A DNA stretch of 28,483 bases from Acidaminococcus sp. CAG:917 (GTDB lineage: Bacteria > Bacillota > Clostridia > Christensenellales > CAG-917), in assembly GCA_000437555.1 (NCBI GenBank), contig FR901007.1, forward strand, positions 14,566-43,048, in the 5' to 3' direction. Position 1 is the first letter of the stretch. Each line of letters starts with the position of its first letter. The notes beneath the pieces are model-generated. The model saw only the letters and a program-made list of their open reading frames with translations, was not told the DNA's origin and did not search any database. Below are positions 1-8,941 of this stretch, in pieces. A program made the position numbers and the translations under genes.

Positions 1-1664
1 ATGGCGGACTCCGTCACCGCAACGGTCGCATCGCCTTCCGTCGGCTTAGCTTCCTCAGCCGTTTCCAAGCTCTTTGCCTCTCCCTCAACGGGAACGGGTT
101 CGAGCTTCTTTTTTCTCTTTTCGTAGACGGGCCACTCCCTCTCGCCTCTTTCGTTGGAAAGCTCGACAAAAAAAGTGATAAACATCAGTATTATCATCGA
201 CGGCATCGGATTAAAGGTTCCCGTATCTATCATGGAATATCCCTCGAACGCCAAAAGTCCGAGAAGAATGAAAATGTTGAAAACGTCTTTTTTGATAATG
301 ATTTTATATCTTCCGACGTAATTGTAGACGTATGCCGCTATACCGACAAGTCCCATACACGCCATAATTTGCAACAGCGTCGAATGGAAGAAATAAAAGC
401 CCATAGCTCCGCCGTCGTAGTTAGACCCGAAATAGCCTATGCCCACGCCGAATATCGGATTGGTTTTAAAGCATTCCCACGCTTCCGCATAAAGCTCTTC
501 CCTTCCGCTGCCTTCTATATGACCGTCCGCTTTAAACGAATTGTTGATGACGCTGTTCAATAGCGAAGAAACCTTATCCCAGAATACACCTACAAGTATT
601 ATAGCGATTAAAACGAAAACGCCTAAAACAATTAATATTTCCTTTTTGCCTTTTTTCGGAGTCGCATAAATCATAAATGCAAGTTCAAAAGGCAACAGAA
701 TGGTTGCAAACAAAATTCCGCCTCTCGACAAACTCATTATCGTGACGATATATTGAATTCCGAAAAACACGGTATATATCCAGGGATGTTTGGATTTTGT
801 TCCGAGATAAAGCGTCCCGGGAATAAGAAACATCAATGTGCTCGAAAAATTGTTTCCTATACACCAACCGAGCGACACCCTGCCGTTACCGACGGACATC
901 TGGTCGGGAGCGATGATATAAGTGACAAAGACCTCAAAGCATATTATAGCGGCAAAAGCCATAAGCGTTTTGCATAAATAATCTTTGACGCTCACCTCTT
1001 TGGGGAAACGTTCATAGCTTGAAAATACAAAATACAAAAGTAATATTAAAGCGCCCAAAAGCAATACCCAGGCTATGCCGTTGGCGTATTCTTCGGCGGA
1101 CACGACGCCCACACCGCCCACGATAAGCGCAATCGATATCGCAAGCTGAGGGAAGAAGAATTTTTTAATTTTAAATCCTCTGAAATATCTTATTACGTGA
1201 TATATCAAAGCAACAGGCAAAGGGGCAAGTCCTATAAACGCCAAACCGTATTCTGCGGGATTCACTTCGGCAGGGAACATCGCCGAAACCATGACGAATA
1301 TCGGAATAAGAGGCGTCACGTCTTCGATGAAAATTAAAATGAACGCGCACAATAAAACAATTATGATTACTCCCGCCACTTCAGAACCGGGAACGAATTT
1401 GCCTAAAATCCAGAAAAAGGATATTATGAAAGCAACAGTGGCAAAATACCAGCCTGAATATAAAAACTTGTTTAATAAGACAATAAACTTTTGATATCCC
1501 GGCTTTTCCTCAAAAGGGAATTTTTTTATTTCTCTTTCTTTTTTAGCGATTATATCGTCCGATGAATCGACGCTCAGTTCAGCCTCGGGCTGTGTGATAT
1601 TTGTTGCAAAAGTCGTTTCTTCGGTACTTTCTATCGCAGGCAATTTTTCTTTTTTCATAGGCAT
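1..1664 (-). CDS. O-antigen ligase / polysaccharide polymerase-like membrane protein (3' end cut by window)
   Basis: The reading frame opens at an ATG at 1664 (a second in-frame ATG lies at 1658) and stays open to the left edge, so the C-terminus is missing; about 554 codons are visible. After a charged N-terminal tail of roughly 60 residues come about ten or eleven hydrophobic segments. Two blocks are diagnostic of the Wzy/WaaL family (PF04932): LSRGGILFA in one helix, and GSGREELYAEAWECF...NPIFGVGIGYF in the large loop that follows, then a helix with HSTLLQIMACMGLVG. Family members join or polymerise lipid-linked glycans on the outer face of the membrane. The visible C-terminal part is a long charged, Glu/Lys/Thr-rich cytoplasmic-type tail, longer than usual for the family. 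The ribosome binding site is weak and no clear promoter was found. Family assignment is fairly secure; the glycan substrate is unknown. Confidence 0.8.
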   Translation of the reverse strand, partial: MPMKKEKLPAIESTEETTFATNITQPEAELSVDSSDDIIAKKEREIKKFPFEEKPGYQKFIVLLNKFLYSGWYFATVAFIISFFWILGKFVPGSEVAGVIIIVLLCAFILIFIEDVTPLIPIFVMVSAMFPAEVNPAEYGLAFIGLAPLPVALIYHVIRYFRGFKIKKFFFPQLAISIALIVGGVGVVSAEEYANGIAWVLLLGALILLLYFVFSSYERFPKEVSVKDYLCKTLMAFAAIICFEVFVTYIIAPDQMSVGNGRVSLGWCIGNNFSSTLMFLIPGTLYLGTKSKHPWIYTVFFGIQYIVTIMSLSRGGILFATILLPFELAFMIYATPKKGKKEILIVLGVFVLIAIILVGVFWDKVSSLLNSVINNSFKADGHIEGSGREELYAEAWECFKTNPIFGVGIGYFGSNYDGGAMGFYFFHSTLLQIMACMGLVGIAAYVYNYVGRYKIIIKKDVFNIFILLGLLAFEGYSMIDTGTFNPMPSMIILMFITFFVELSNERGEREWPVYEKRKKKLEPVPVEGEAKSLETAEEAKPTEGDATVAVTESA

Positions 1665-1869
1665 ATTTTACCATTTACAAATTTTAAAAGCAACATTTTC
1701 TCGCTTATAAATGTCGTTTTTTGTTATTTTAACTCAAAATTAAATTTTTAACCGCAAAACACATATATTATTTTATAACGGCATTTATTATAAAAGCCGT
1801 TTCGCCTCTGATTTTGAAAGAAGTTACAGACGCCGAAAGCTATGCCGACTTAAAATGTAATTAAATTTA

Positions 1870-1898
1870 TTGCCATTAAACAAAATATATTATATAAT
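1870..1898 (+). promoter_or_regulatory. Sigma-A promoter of the glmU/glmM fusion gene
   Basis: A TTGCCA -35 box (1870-1875) and a perfect TATAAT -10 box (1893-1898) are separated by exactly 17 bp. This predicts a start near 1905 and a 5' leader of about 35 nt that carries an AGGAG ribosome binding site (1930-1934) six bases before the ATG at 1941. Confidence 0.8.
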
Positions 1899-1940
1899 AT
1901 ACGGGTATGTGGGGAGAGACTTTTTTAACAGGAGACAATA

Positions 1941-4004
1941 ATGAGACTATTTTTAGGAATTGACCTTGACGCCTGCGACGAACTAAAGGACTATAATTTA
2001 AAAGACTTGGTTCAACTCGAAAAGGCAATAAACTACATTCGTCTTAAAATAATTCAAAAACATCTTGACAACGGAGTTATTTTCCGCAATCTTACAAATA
2101 TTTACATTTACGATTCGGTTAAAATCGGCAAAGGCACCGTCATTTACGGAGACCAGCATATCAGAGGAAATACCGTCATAGGCGAAGACTGTATTTTAGA
2201 GCCGGGCAACATAATCGAAAACACGACGCTCGGAAACGAAGTCAAAGTCATAAAAAGCGTGCTTAAAGACTGTCGTATCGACAACAAAACAACTGTAGGT
2301 CCTTTCGCCAATATCCATACGGGTTCCAAAATCGAACGTCAATGCCGCGTCGGAAACTTTGTCGAAATTAAAAACTCAAACATCGGCGTCAACACCAAAA
2401 TGGCTCACCTTGCCTACATCGGCGACGTCGATATCGGCAATCAGTGCAACATCGGCTGCGGCTCGATATTCATAAACTATGACGGCAAGAACAAACACCG
2501 CTCCTCCGTCGGAGACAGCGTGTTTATCGGCAGCAACAGCAATATTATCGCTCCCGTGACGATAGAAGATAACGCTTATATCGCGGCAGGCACCACCGTA
2601 ACGGTGGACCTTCCCAAAAACAGTATGTGCATTGGCAGAAGCCACGAAACAATAAAAGAAAACCGCAGCACCTACCACAAAAACGTTTTCGACAAAAAGT
2701 TTTTCGGAACGGACGGCATTCGCGGCGTTTACGGAGAGGACCTCACCGACGAGATTGCATATCTCACGGGAAATTATCTGGGTTATTCCGCAAGCGGCGG
2801 CAAGGTCGTTTTGGGCAGAGATACGCGTCTGAGCGGCGAAGCAATTGCAAAACAGCTTATAAAAGGCATAACCGACGCCGGAGCCGACGTCATAAACGTG
2901 GGAGTGGTCTCCACCCCTGCCGTAGCCTATGTCACAACGCACATAGGCGCAAACTACGGAGTAGTCATAAGCGCGTCGCACAATCCCGCAAAATATAACG
3001 GAATTAAAATTTTCAACTATGACGGCAGAAAGCTCACTGAAATCGAGGAGCTTGAAATTGAATCTCACATCACCAACAAAAACGTTATTATAAAAGAGGA
3101 AAAAGGAACAGAATCGTCGGGAGCGGAATTTATGGATTCCTACTACGATTCGCTCAAGAATTTCATTGGCAGCCTCAAAAACGTCAAAGTCGTGCTTGAC
3201 TGCGCAAACGGCGCCGTTTCAAAAGTTGCGCCCCGTTTTTTCAAAGAGCTAGGCGCAGAAGTTTATTCTTTCAACGACTCGGGCGACGGCACGAAAATTA
3301 ACGACGATTGCGGTGCCCTGCATCCCGAGTTTTGCGCGCAAAAAGTTTTAGAGCTCGGAGCAAACGTCGGCTTCTCCTACGACGGCGATGCGGACAGACT
3401 TATTGCCATAAATTCAAAGGGCAAAATAGTCGACGGCGACAGCATCATCTACATCATTGCAAAACGTTTAAAACAACAAAACAAGCTCAACGGCGATAAG
3501 GTTGTCGGAACGATTATGAGCAATATGGGCGTGGAGCAAAGTCTTAAAAAACTCGGAATTTCAATGATAAGGACAAACGTCGGAGACCACTTCGTCATGG
3601 AAGAGATGATAAGAAATAATCTTTTGGTTGGCGGAGAACAATCGGGACACATTATTTTAAGAGAGTTTTCCAACACGGGCGACGGACTTCTGGCAAGCCT
3701 CTACCTTTGCAAGGTTATGAAGGAAACAAGGCGCCAGCTTGACAGACTCGACGACAGCGCCCATTATCCGCAGATTATGATAAATCTCGAGACGAACAAC
3801 AAAAAACAAATCATGGAAAGTCCCGAAATGCTCGCCTACAAAATATCGCTTGAACGTGACCTTTCCGACAAAGGCCGCATAGTCTTAAGAGCAAGCGGAA
3901 CGGAACCTAAAATCAGAATTATGGCTGAATGCAATAAGTTATCGGTTGCAAAACAGGTTGTGGAAAAAATGAAGAAATTTATAACGGAACATTTTGAATT
4001 GTAA
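1941..4004 (+). CDS. glmM: Fused glucosamine-1-phosphate acetyltransferase (GlmU C-half) - phosphoglucosamine mutase (GlmM)
   Basis: This 687-residue protein joins two enzymes of UDP-GlcNAc synthesis. Residues about 20-50 match the helical linker of GlmU. Residues about 50-245 form hexapeptide repeats of a left-handed beta-helix with the GlmU acetyltransferase signature KMAHLAYIGD (catalytic-type His156), NYDGKNK and IAAGTTVT. The GlmU N-terminal uridylyltransferase domain is absent. Residues 254-687 form a complete GlmM: FFGTDGIRG, ISASHNP with phospho-Ser346, the metal loop DGDADR (481-486), GEQSGH (565-570) and RASGTEPKIR (650-659). Predicted reactions are GlcN-6-P to GlcN-1-P (C-terminal half), then acetylation by acetyl-CoA to GlcNAc-1-P (N-terminal half), in the cytoplasm. 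Both active sites look intact and the frame is continuous, so this is a genuine fusion. The UTP-dependent last step must be encoded elsewhere. glmS lies next door on the opposite strand. Confidence 0.93.
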   Translation: MRLFLGIDLDACDELKDYNLKDLVQLEKAINYIRLKIIQKHLDNGVIFRNLTNIYIYDSVKIGKGTVIYGDQHIRGNTVIGEDCILEPGNIIENTTLGNEVKVIKSVLKDCRIDNKTTVGPFANIHTGSKIERQCRVGNFVEIKNSNIGVNTKMAHLAYIGDVDIGNQCNIGCGSIFINYDGKNKHRSSVGDSVFIGSNSNIIAPVTIEDNAYIAAGTTVTVDLPKNSMCIGRSHETIKENRSTYHKNVFDKKFFGTDGIRGVYGEDLTDEIAYLTGNYLGYSASGGKVVLGRDTRLSGEAIAKQLIKGITDAGADVINVGVVSTPAVAYVTTHIGANYGVVISASHNPAKYNGIKIFNYDGRKLTEIEELEIESHITNKNVIIKEEKGTESSGAEFMDSYYDSLKNFIGSLKNVKVVLDCANGAVSKVAPRFFKELGAEVYSFNDSGDGTKINDDCGALHPEFCAQKVLELGANVGFSYDGDADRLIAINSKGKIVDGDSIIYIIAKRLKQQNKLNGDKVVGTIMSNMGVEQSLKKLGISMIRTNVGDHFVMEEMIRNNLLVGGEQSGHIILREFSNTGDGLLASLYLCKVMKETRRQLDRLDDSAHYPQIMINLETNNKKQIMESPEMLAYKISLERDLSDKGRIVLRASGTEPKIRIMAECNKLSVAKQVVEKMKKFITEHFEL

Positions 4005-4066
4005 TACGCATTGTTTAAGTTTGTTTACGCAATCCGAATTTGAAAACAGATATAAAAATTTAACAT

Positions 4067-4093
4067 AAAAAAGCTCTGCAAAGAGCTTTTTTT
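4067..4093. terminator. Bidirectional terminator between the converging glmM fusion and glmS
   Basis: The stem AGCTCT/AGAGCT with a GCAA loop is flanked by an A-run on the left (4067-4071) and a T-run on the right (4088-4093), so it can end transcription from both sides. It lies 62 bp after the fusion gene stop and 53 bp after the glmS stop. Confidence 0.85.
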
Positions 4094-4145
4094 AATGTTT
4101 TTATGACAGCAATAAAGAAAGTGAGTCAATCTTTCGGCTTTAAAA

Positions 4146-5942
4146 CTATTCTACCGTGACCGACTTTGCAAGATTTCTCGGACGGTCGGGATTATAGCCT
4201 TTATATACCGATACCATATAAGAGAGCATTTGCATGGGAATAATGGAAAACAGAGGCGAAAGTTCTACGTCCACCGTCGGAGCTGCCATGACGTCCTTTT
4301 CGGACACGGCAAAATCCTTTAGGTTGAGCGAGGTAAAATAAATGAGTTTCGCTCCTCTTGCTTTTGCCTGCTCGACAATGTTGAGCGTCTTAGAAATAAG
4401 TTTAGGTTCGGTAACTATGGCAAGCATAGTCGTTCCGTCTTCAACAAGCGCTATGGTGCCGTGTTTTAGTTCACCCGCCGCATAAGCCTCGCAGGGAATA
4501 TACGATATTTCCTTGAGCTTCAGGCAGCTTTCGAGGCAGGTGATATAATCCATATGTCTGCCCACAAAATAAATGGACCTTGAGTTTGCCACTCTCTTTA
4601 CGAATTTTTTTGCGCTTGCCCACATACCGTCGAGGTCTATCGACGCCGCCTGGCTCAATATTTTTTCGGCGATGTCCTTATAATCGCCGTCACGCAGAAA
4701 ATCGGCAAGAATCATCATGACGGTAACTTGAGCGTTGTAAGCCTTTGTCGACGCCACGGCGACTTCCACTCCTGCGCATATGGGCAGGCAGACGTCGCAT
4801 TCCGAGGCAAGATTGCTTGTCATAACGTTGGTTATGCCAAGCGACTTAGCGCCTCTTTCCTTTGCCACCCTTACGGCGTGGAGCGTATCCGCCGTTTCGC
4901 CCGATTGACTTACGAACACGCATAGCGTGTTTTTATTTAACAGCGGAGGATTATAAACGAATTCGCTGGCAAGATGCGTCCTCGCCACCTTATTGGCGTT
5001 ATCCTCGGTGAACATAGCTCCCACCATGCTGGCGTGATAGCTCGTTCCGCAAGCGATAAATTCTATCTTTTCTATATCCTGCCAAAAACTTTTGTCGACT
5101 TTGGATATGGGATTATCTTCGTTTAAATATATCTTTACAGTATTCTCTATGACGGTGGGTATCTCGTTTATTTCCTTTTGCATAAAGTGCGCATTGTCGC
5201 CTTTTTGCGCTCTTTCGCTGTGAGATATCATCGATTTGAAAACCAGATTTACTTCTTTTTTTCCTTCACCGAAAGCCTTTATTTCTTCTTTGTTTATATA
5301 GCCGTAAACTCCGTTGGGAACGACCACATACTCGCTGCAGCTTTTGCCAAGCCCCAAAACGTCGCTGGAAATAAAAGTTTCTTTGTCGCCTTTACCAATA
5401 AGCAAAGGACTCTCTTTTCTGGCAAAATAAATCGTATCGGGAGTATCTAAAGCAAGCATGGCTATAGCATACGAGCCTTCGAGATTCTTTAACGCTTCGC
5501 AAAGCGCTTCTAAATCGGAAAGCTTAGGATTAACTTTGCAAAAATACGCAACAAGATTTACAATACACTCCGTATCGACGTTTGTTCTGAAAGGAACGTC
5601 TTTTAAAATACCGTCTTTAATTACGGCATAGTTTTCAATTATTCCGTTATGAACAAGCGAAAATCTGTTGTCGAAACTTATATGAGGATGAGCGTTTTTT
5701 TCGCACACCTCGCCGTGAGTCGCCCATCTTGTATGCCCTATCCCGCAGTGGGTGTCTTTAGGACACGTTATGCTGTCAAACAGGTTCGCGACACTGCCCA
5801 CCCTTTTTTGAATTTGAATTTCTCCGTCATAAATATAGCTTATTCCCGCAGAGTCATAACCTCTGTATTCAACGCTGAGCAGCCCTTCTTTTATATTTTC
5901 GACGCAATCGTTTTTGCCTAAATAGCCTACTATTCCGCACAT
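4146..5942 (-). CDS. glmS: Glutamine-fructose-6-phosphate aminotransferase (isomerizing)
   Basis: GlmS makes glucosamine-6-phosphate from fructose-6-phosphate and glutamine, the entry step of amino-sugar synthesis. The protein begins MCGIVGY, so Cys2 becomes the N-terminal nucleophile of the class II glutaminase domain after removal of Met. I chose the ATG at 5942 over an upstream in-frame ATG at 5972 for that reason, and because AAAGGAAA sits about eight bases before it. The remaining 598 residues follow family layout: glutaminase with HTRWATHG and NGIIEN, two SIS sugar-isomerase domains (CGTSYHA, SQSGETADT, CLKLKEI, AAGELKHG), and the usual NPDRPRNLAKSVTVE C-terminus. It converges on the glmM fusion gene, whose enzyme uses its product. 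No glmS ribozyme could be recognised in its leader, and the promoter is an ordinary sigma-A site. Confidence 0.97.
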   Translation of the reverse strand: MCGIVGYLGKNDCVENIKEGLLSVEYRGYDSAGISYIYDGEIQIQKRVGSVANLFDSITCPKDTHCGIGHTRWATHGEVCEKNAHPHISFDNRFSLVHNGIIENYAVIKDGILKDVPFRTNVDTECIVNLVAYFCKVNPKLSDLEALCEALKNLEGSYAIAMLALDTPDTIYFARKESPLLIGKGDKETFISSDVLGLGKSCSEYVVVPNGVYGYINKEEIKAFGEGKKEVNLVFKSMISHSERAQKGDNAHFMQKEINEIPTVIENTVKIYLNEDNPISKVDKSFWQDIEKIEFIACGTSYHASMVGAMFTEDNANKVARTHLASEFVYNPPLLNKNTLCVFVSQSGETADTLHAVRVAKERGAKSLGITNVMTSNLASECDVCLPICAGVEVAVASTKAYNAQVTVMMILADFLRDGDYKDIAEKILSQAASIDLDGMWASAKKFVKRVANSRSIYFVGRHMDYITCLESCLKLKEISYIPCEAYAAGELKHGTIALVEDGTTMLAIVTEPKLISKTLNIVEQAKARGAKLIYFTSLNLKDFAVSEKDVMAAPTVDVELSPLFSIIPMQMLSYMVSVYKGYNPDRPRNLAKSVTVE

Positions 5943-6037
5943 ATATTTTTCCTTTTTTTCTAAATCGCTCAAATTATCTTTTTGCTAAATACCTTAAAAC
6001 GGCAAACTGACAATTTGAAGTTTTTTCCGTTTTTTAG

Positions 6038-6066
6038 ATTATATAACAATATTAACGATTTAGCAA
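6038..6066 (-). promoter_or_regulatory. Sigma-A promoter of glmS
   Basis: Read on the minus strand, TTGCTA (6061-6066) and a perfect TATAAT (6038-6043) are separated by 17 bp. Transcription would start near 6031, giving a leader of about 90 nt. The rest of the stretch up to 6244 is AT-rich and shows no other recognisable element. Confidence 0.75.
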
Positions 6067-6244
6067 TAAAATTTACCCTATGCATACTATGTGAATCGTC
6101 AATGAATGCGTTACATATAAAAAATATCATGAAATACTCTTTTTTTATAATATATTAAAGAATCCCCACTTGCGATATGCTTTTATAATTATTTTTAATT
6201 CATTTAATTTAAAACTTTAAATAAACAAAACAGCTTTTTTTAAT

Positions 6245-6964
6245 TTAATGCCTTGTATCGTCGGTGAACCTTTCGCAGAAACGCCCGGCAAAACTCGGCT
6301 CTATTCCGTCGACGGCAAGGTGGGAAATATCCCCCATATAAAGACATCTGAGCGAGGCTATGCCCTGCTGTCTTTCCTCCGTCACAAGGAGCGTTACTCC
6401 CGAGGGCAAAACGCAGAAGTTTTGCGAGAAAATCATAGGTGAAACGCCGAAAAGATGAGACAATATCATACACTCGACGCCAAAATGACAGAACATCAAA
6501 ACGGAGTCATCGTTGGGGGCAACAGCTTTCAACACTCCGTCTTCATGAACGTATCCGTGCTTATAAAGCACTTCGTCTATACCTCGGGCAACGTATTCGT
6601 ATTTTTTATCAATACCCGCTTTGACGATAAAATCCTGCTTTATCCAATCGGCCGTCAAAAGATTTTTGTTTTTTGCAAAATATGCGGGCATAAAATCCCA
6701 CGGCTGATTTAATTTCCCGAAAGAATCGTCCTCAACCGAGTAATTAAACTCCCTTAAAAAGTCCAAAGTCTTTCCGCTTTTGCCCGATAGCTTAAAATAT
6801 TCTTCCGCCGTTGCCTGCGCTCTGCCGAGCGGAGATACATAAACGCTTTTTACGTTTATCATGGCAAGCCTTTTGGCAACGCTTTTTGCCTCATAAAAGC
6901 CGTGAGGCGTAAGCGAATCGATTTGATAGTCGGGGTCGGCGTGTCTTACTATAATTAATTTCAT
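6245..6964 (-). CDS. Histidine phosphatase (phosphoglycerate mutase-like) family protein
   Basis: This 239-residue cytoplasmic protein has the catalytic pattern of the histidine phosphatase superfamily. The N-terminal phosphate pocket is RHA (Arg7, His8) in place of the commoner RHG. Further elements are SPLGRAQAT (Arg48), Glu72 in LREF, and a second catalytic His160 in MFCHFG. These enzymes move through a phospho-histidine and act on small phosphate esters; the substrate cannot be told from sequence. The ATG at 6964 has AAAGGAAA about six bases upstream. It is flanked by AT-rich spacers of about 300 bp on both sides, so it is probably transcribed alone. The 299 bp between it and the next gene (6965-7263) hold only that gene's terminator and no other feature I can name. 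Confidence 0.85.
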   Translation of the reverse strand: MKLIIVRHADPDYQIDSLTPHGFYEAKSVAKRLAMINVKSVYVSPLGRAQATAEEYFKLSGKSGKTLDFLREFNYSVEDDSFGKLNQPWDFMPAYFAKNKNLLTADWIKQDFIVKAGIDKKYEYVARGIDEVLYKHGYVHEDGVLKAVAPNDDSVLMFCHFGVECMILSHLFGVSPMIFSQNFCVLPSGVTLLVTEERQQGIASLRCLYMGDISHLAVDGIEPSFAGRFCERFTDDTRH

Positions 6965-7221
6965 ACTGTTTTCCTTTTAGTTATCTATATTTAACGTTTA
7001 ATATTAATGCTCAATTTGTCGCCTTTATTTTAGATTTATTTAAATTAGAAATTTTATATGAATATACCTATAAACGGTTATTAAATATAATACGGTTTTG
7101 TATTTTATTTATATTAATTTTAAATTTCTTATTACAATATTAACCTGTTTAACGCTTGATATTTTAAATATCGGTTTTTCCGCTCTTTTAAATCACGAAC
7201 CAATTTATTGCCTCAAAGGAC

Positions 7222-7258
7222 AAAATAAAAACGGCATCGGCCTAAAGGCCCAATGCCG
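7222..7258 (-). terminator. Rho-independent terminator of the ProB-like kinase gene
   Basis: A hairpin with outer stem CGGCAT/ATGCCG and inner stem GGCCT/AGGCC (7232-7258) is followed on the minus strand by TTTTTATTTT. It begins six bases after the stop codon. Confidence 0.85.
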
Positions 7259-7263
7259 AATAA

Positions 7264-8088
7264 TTACAGACTGAAAACGGTGGATTTGACCTTCCCTTCC
7301 ATAATATCCTTTATCGAATATTTAGAATTTGCGATTATAACGGTAGTGCCGTTTTTTAGCGGCTCTTTGATGTATTCAAGTTTTGCCTTTGCTCCGTGCG
7401 AACCTTTGCGATTTGAACCGTAACAGTGATTTTGCAATTCGTTTACGTTGTCTAAAAGCTCATAAACGTCCTTGCCGGACACTTTTTCAATGAGCGAACC
7501 GGGGTCGGATATATCGTTGTATATACCGTCAAGCGTTGACAGAATCAAAAGTGTTTTGCACTTTACAAGGCAGGCAATCTGACTTGCGGTTTCGTCATTA
7601 TCGATACACTCTATCGCTCTGCCCTGCTTTTCTTTTATTTTTAAAATTTCCGTCTTGCGGTTTTCTTCGCTGCAAACGGCGTCGTTGTAATTGATAATAG
7701 GTATGGCTTTTTGCTCGGGACAGCGCATTAGCATTTCATAGAGATGCTGCCTTTTAGTTTCGTCGTTGAAATGCTGATGTTCTACAAGTATTTGTCTTAC
7801 CGAATAACGGCTGTCGATAAACTGTCGGTATGTCTGCATCAAAATAGATTGCCCTTGTGCGGAGTAATCCGTCTTGTTGTCCTCATCCGAGCCGTCAAGC
7901 TCAAAGCCGTTGCGCTTAAGAAAATCGAGCCTTCCTATTTCGGTTGCGCCCGAAGTTATCCAGATATATCCGGGCCTTAACTCTCTCGACAGCCTCGCAA
8001 TTATATTATAATTGATATCCTGATATTCTCTGTCGATGAGCGCAATCGAGCCTATTTTTCCTACAAGTTCTATATCGAATTTTGCCAT
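7264..8088 (-). CDS. Amino-acid kinase family protein, glutamate 5-kinase (ProB)-like
   Basis: The 274-residue product has the amino-acid kinase fold in ProB order: ITSGATEIGR near residue 50 (compare the ProB VSSGA block), a QGQSILMQTY segment, a VIPIINEND-type block (IPIINYND), an acidic NDETAS block that binds nucleotide and substrate, STLDGIYN, and a C-terminal GSHGAKAKLE region in place of the ProB GTGGM(x)TK loop. It lacks the C-terminal PUA domain of many ProBs. Phosphorylation of a small carboxylate such as glutamate is plausible. The altered glycine loop and absence of a proA neighbour leave the substrate open. The ATG at 8088 is chosen because AAGGTGAT sits just upstream; an in-frame TTG at 8103 would place that ribosome binding site inside the gene. 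It follows nrdG by 58 bp but has its own promoter. Confidence 0.75.
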   Translation of the reverse strand: MAKFDIELVGKIGSIALIDREYQDINYNIIARLSRELRPGYIWITSGATEIGRLDFLKRNGFELDGSDEDNKTDYSAQGQSILMQTYRQFIDSRYSVRQILVEHQHFNDETKRQHLYEMLMRCPEQKAIPIINYNDAVCSEENRKTEILKIKEKQGRAIECIDNDETASQIACLVKCKTLLILSTLDGIYNDISDPGSLIEKVSGKDVYELLDNVNELQNHCYGSNRKGSHGAKAKLEYIKEPLKNGTTVIIANSKYSIKDIMEGKVKSTVFSL

Positions 8089-8105
8089 AGTATCACCTTG
8101 CAATC

Positions 8106-8134
8106 ATTATATACGCTATACGGCGGTTTTGCAA
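8106..8134 (-). promoter_or_regulatory. Sigma-A promoter of the ProB-like kinase gene
   Basis: On the minus strand TTGCAA (8129-8134) and TATAAT (8106-8111) are 17 bp apart, giving a start near 8099 and a very short leader that begins at the AAGGTG ribosome binding site. Confidence 0.7.
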
Positions 8135-8146
8135 GAGTTTAAGGTT

Positions 8147-8818
8147 TTAAATTTCCACACCGCGGACAAAGGTGGGCAGATATTTTTCCGCTGCGCGCTT
8201 TGCGACCTCGAAAAACTTTTTATCGTGCGACAAAAGTCCCATGCCGTGGTCTACGTATTGCTGAAGATAAAACGCCTTTTTTCCCGCTATAGCCTTTGCC
8301 GCTTCCTCAATATCGCTTATCTCGAATTGAGGAATGACCGTCATTCTGAATTCATAGTCGACGCCGCTGCATGCGATTAGTTCTATACTCTCTTTCAAAA
8401 TTTCGGGGTCTACGGGCATCGTAGGAGTTACTTTATCGTATTTGTCGAGCGGAGCTTTTACGTCCATCGCCACATAATCTATCTTTTTTTCGTCAAATAG
8501 TTTTTTTAAAACGTCGGGACGCTTGCCGTTGGTATCGAGTTTAACGTCCAAACTCATAGCCTTTATCTTGTCGATAAACTCCGGCAAGTCCTTTTGCAAA
8601 GTGGGCTCTCCGCCGCTCACGACTACGCCGTCAAGGAAAAATTTGTTTTTTTCTATCTTCTTTAAGACATCTTCCTCGTCATAGAGCACATCGGTATCCA
8701 AAATCTGTGCGTTATGACAATACCAGCACCGCATATTGCAACCGGCTACAAACACGACTGCGGCGATATGTCCTTTATAATCGACAAAAGAATTTGCCTG
8801 AAATCCCGCTATTTTCAT
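8147..8818 (-). CDS. nrdG: Anaerobic ribonucleotide reductase activating protein (radical SAM)
   Basis: The 223-residue protein is a radical SAM enzyme with the cluster motif Cys27-x3-Cys31-x2-Cys34 (GCNMRCWYC) near the N-terminus and the SAM-binding GGEPT stretch at about residues 70-74. It resembles the longer NrdG variant (TIGR02495-like). It uses an iron-sulfur cluster and SAM to place the glycyl radical on NrdD, and it acts only without oxygen. It lies directly downstream of nrdD in the same direction, but a strong terminator at 8942-8969 separates them, so it is probably made from read-through or a promoter of its own that I could not define. A GAGGT ribosome binding site precedes the ATG. 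Confidence 0.92.
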   Translation of the reverse strand: MKIAGFQANSFVDYKGHIAAVVFVAGCNMRCWYCHNAQILDTDVLYDEEDVLKKIEKNKFFLDGVVVSGGEPTLQKDLPEFIDKIKAMSLDVKLDTNGKRPDVLKKLFDEKKIDYVAMDVKAPLDKYDKVTPTMPVDPEILKESIELIACSGVDYEFRMTVIPQFEISDIEEAAKAIAGKKAFYLQQYVDHGMGLLSHDKKFFEVAKRAAEKYLPTFVRGVEI

Positions 8819-8941
8819 ACATACCTCATTTATAATTAAACGAATATCTTATCTTTTAACAATTAATCAGCCTAAAAAACTGTCCATAACTTAACAACAA
8901 GACCGTCACATAAATTGCTTTTATTATTACAATCATCTAAA

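Noticed and set aside
2376..3068. Long minus-strand open frame of 230 codons opposite the glmM fusion
   Set aside because: It lies wholly inside a strongly supported gene on the other strand, has valine/alanine/tyrosine-rich low-quality composition and no ribosome binding site.
5943..6240. glmS ribozyme in the glmS leader
   Set aside because: No conserved core could be seen, and the leader implied by the promoter is only about 90 nt and AT-rich.
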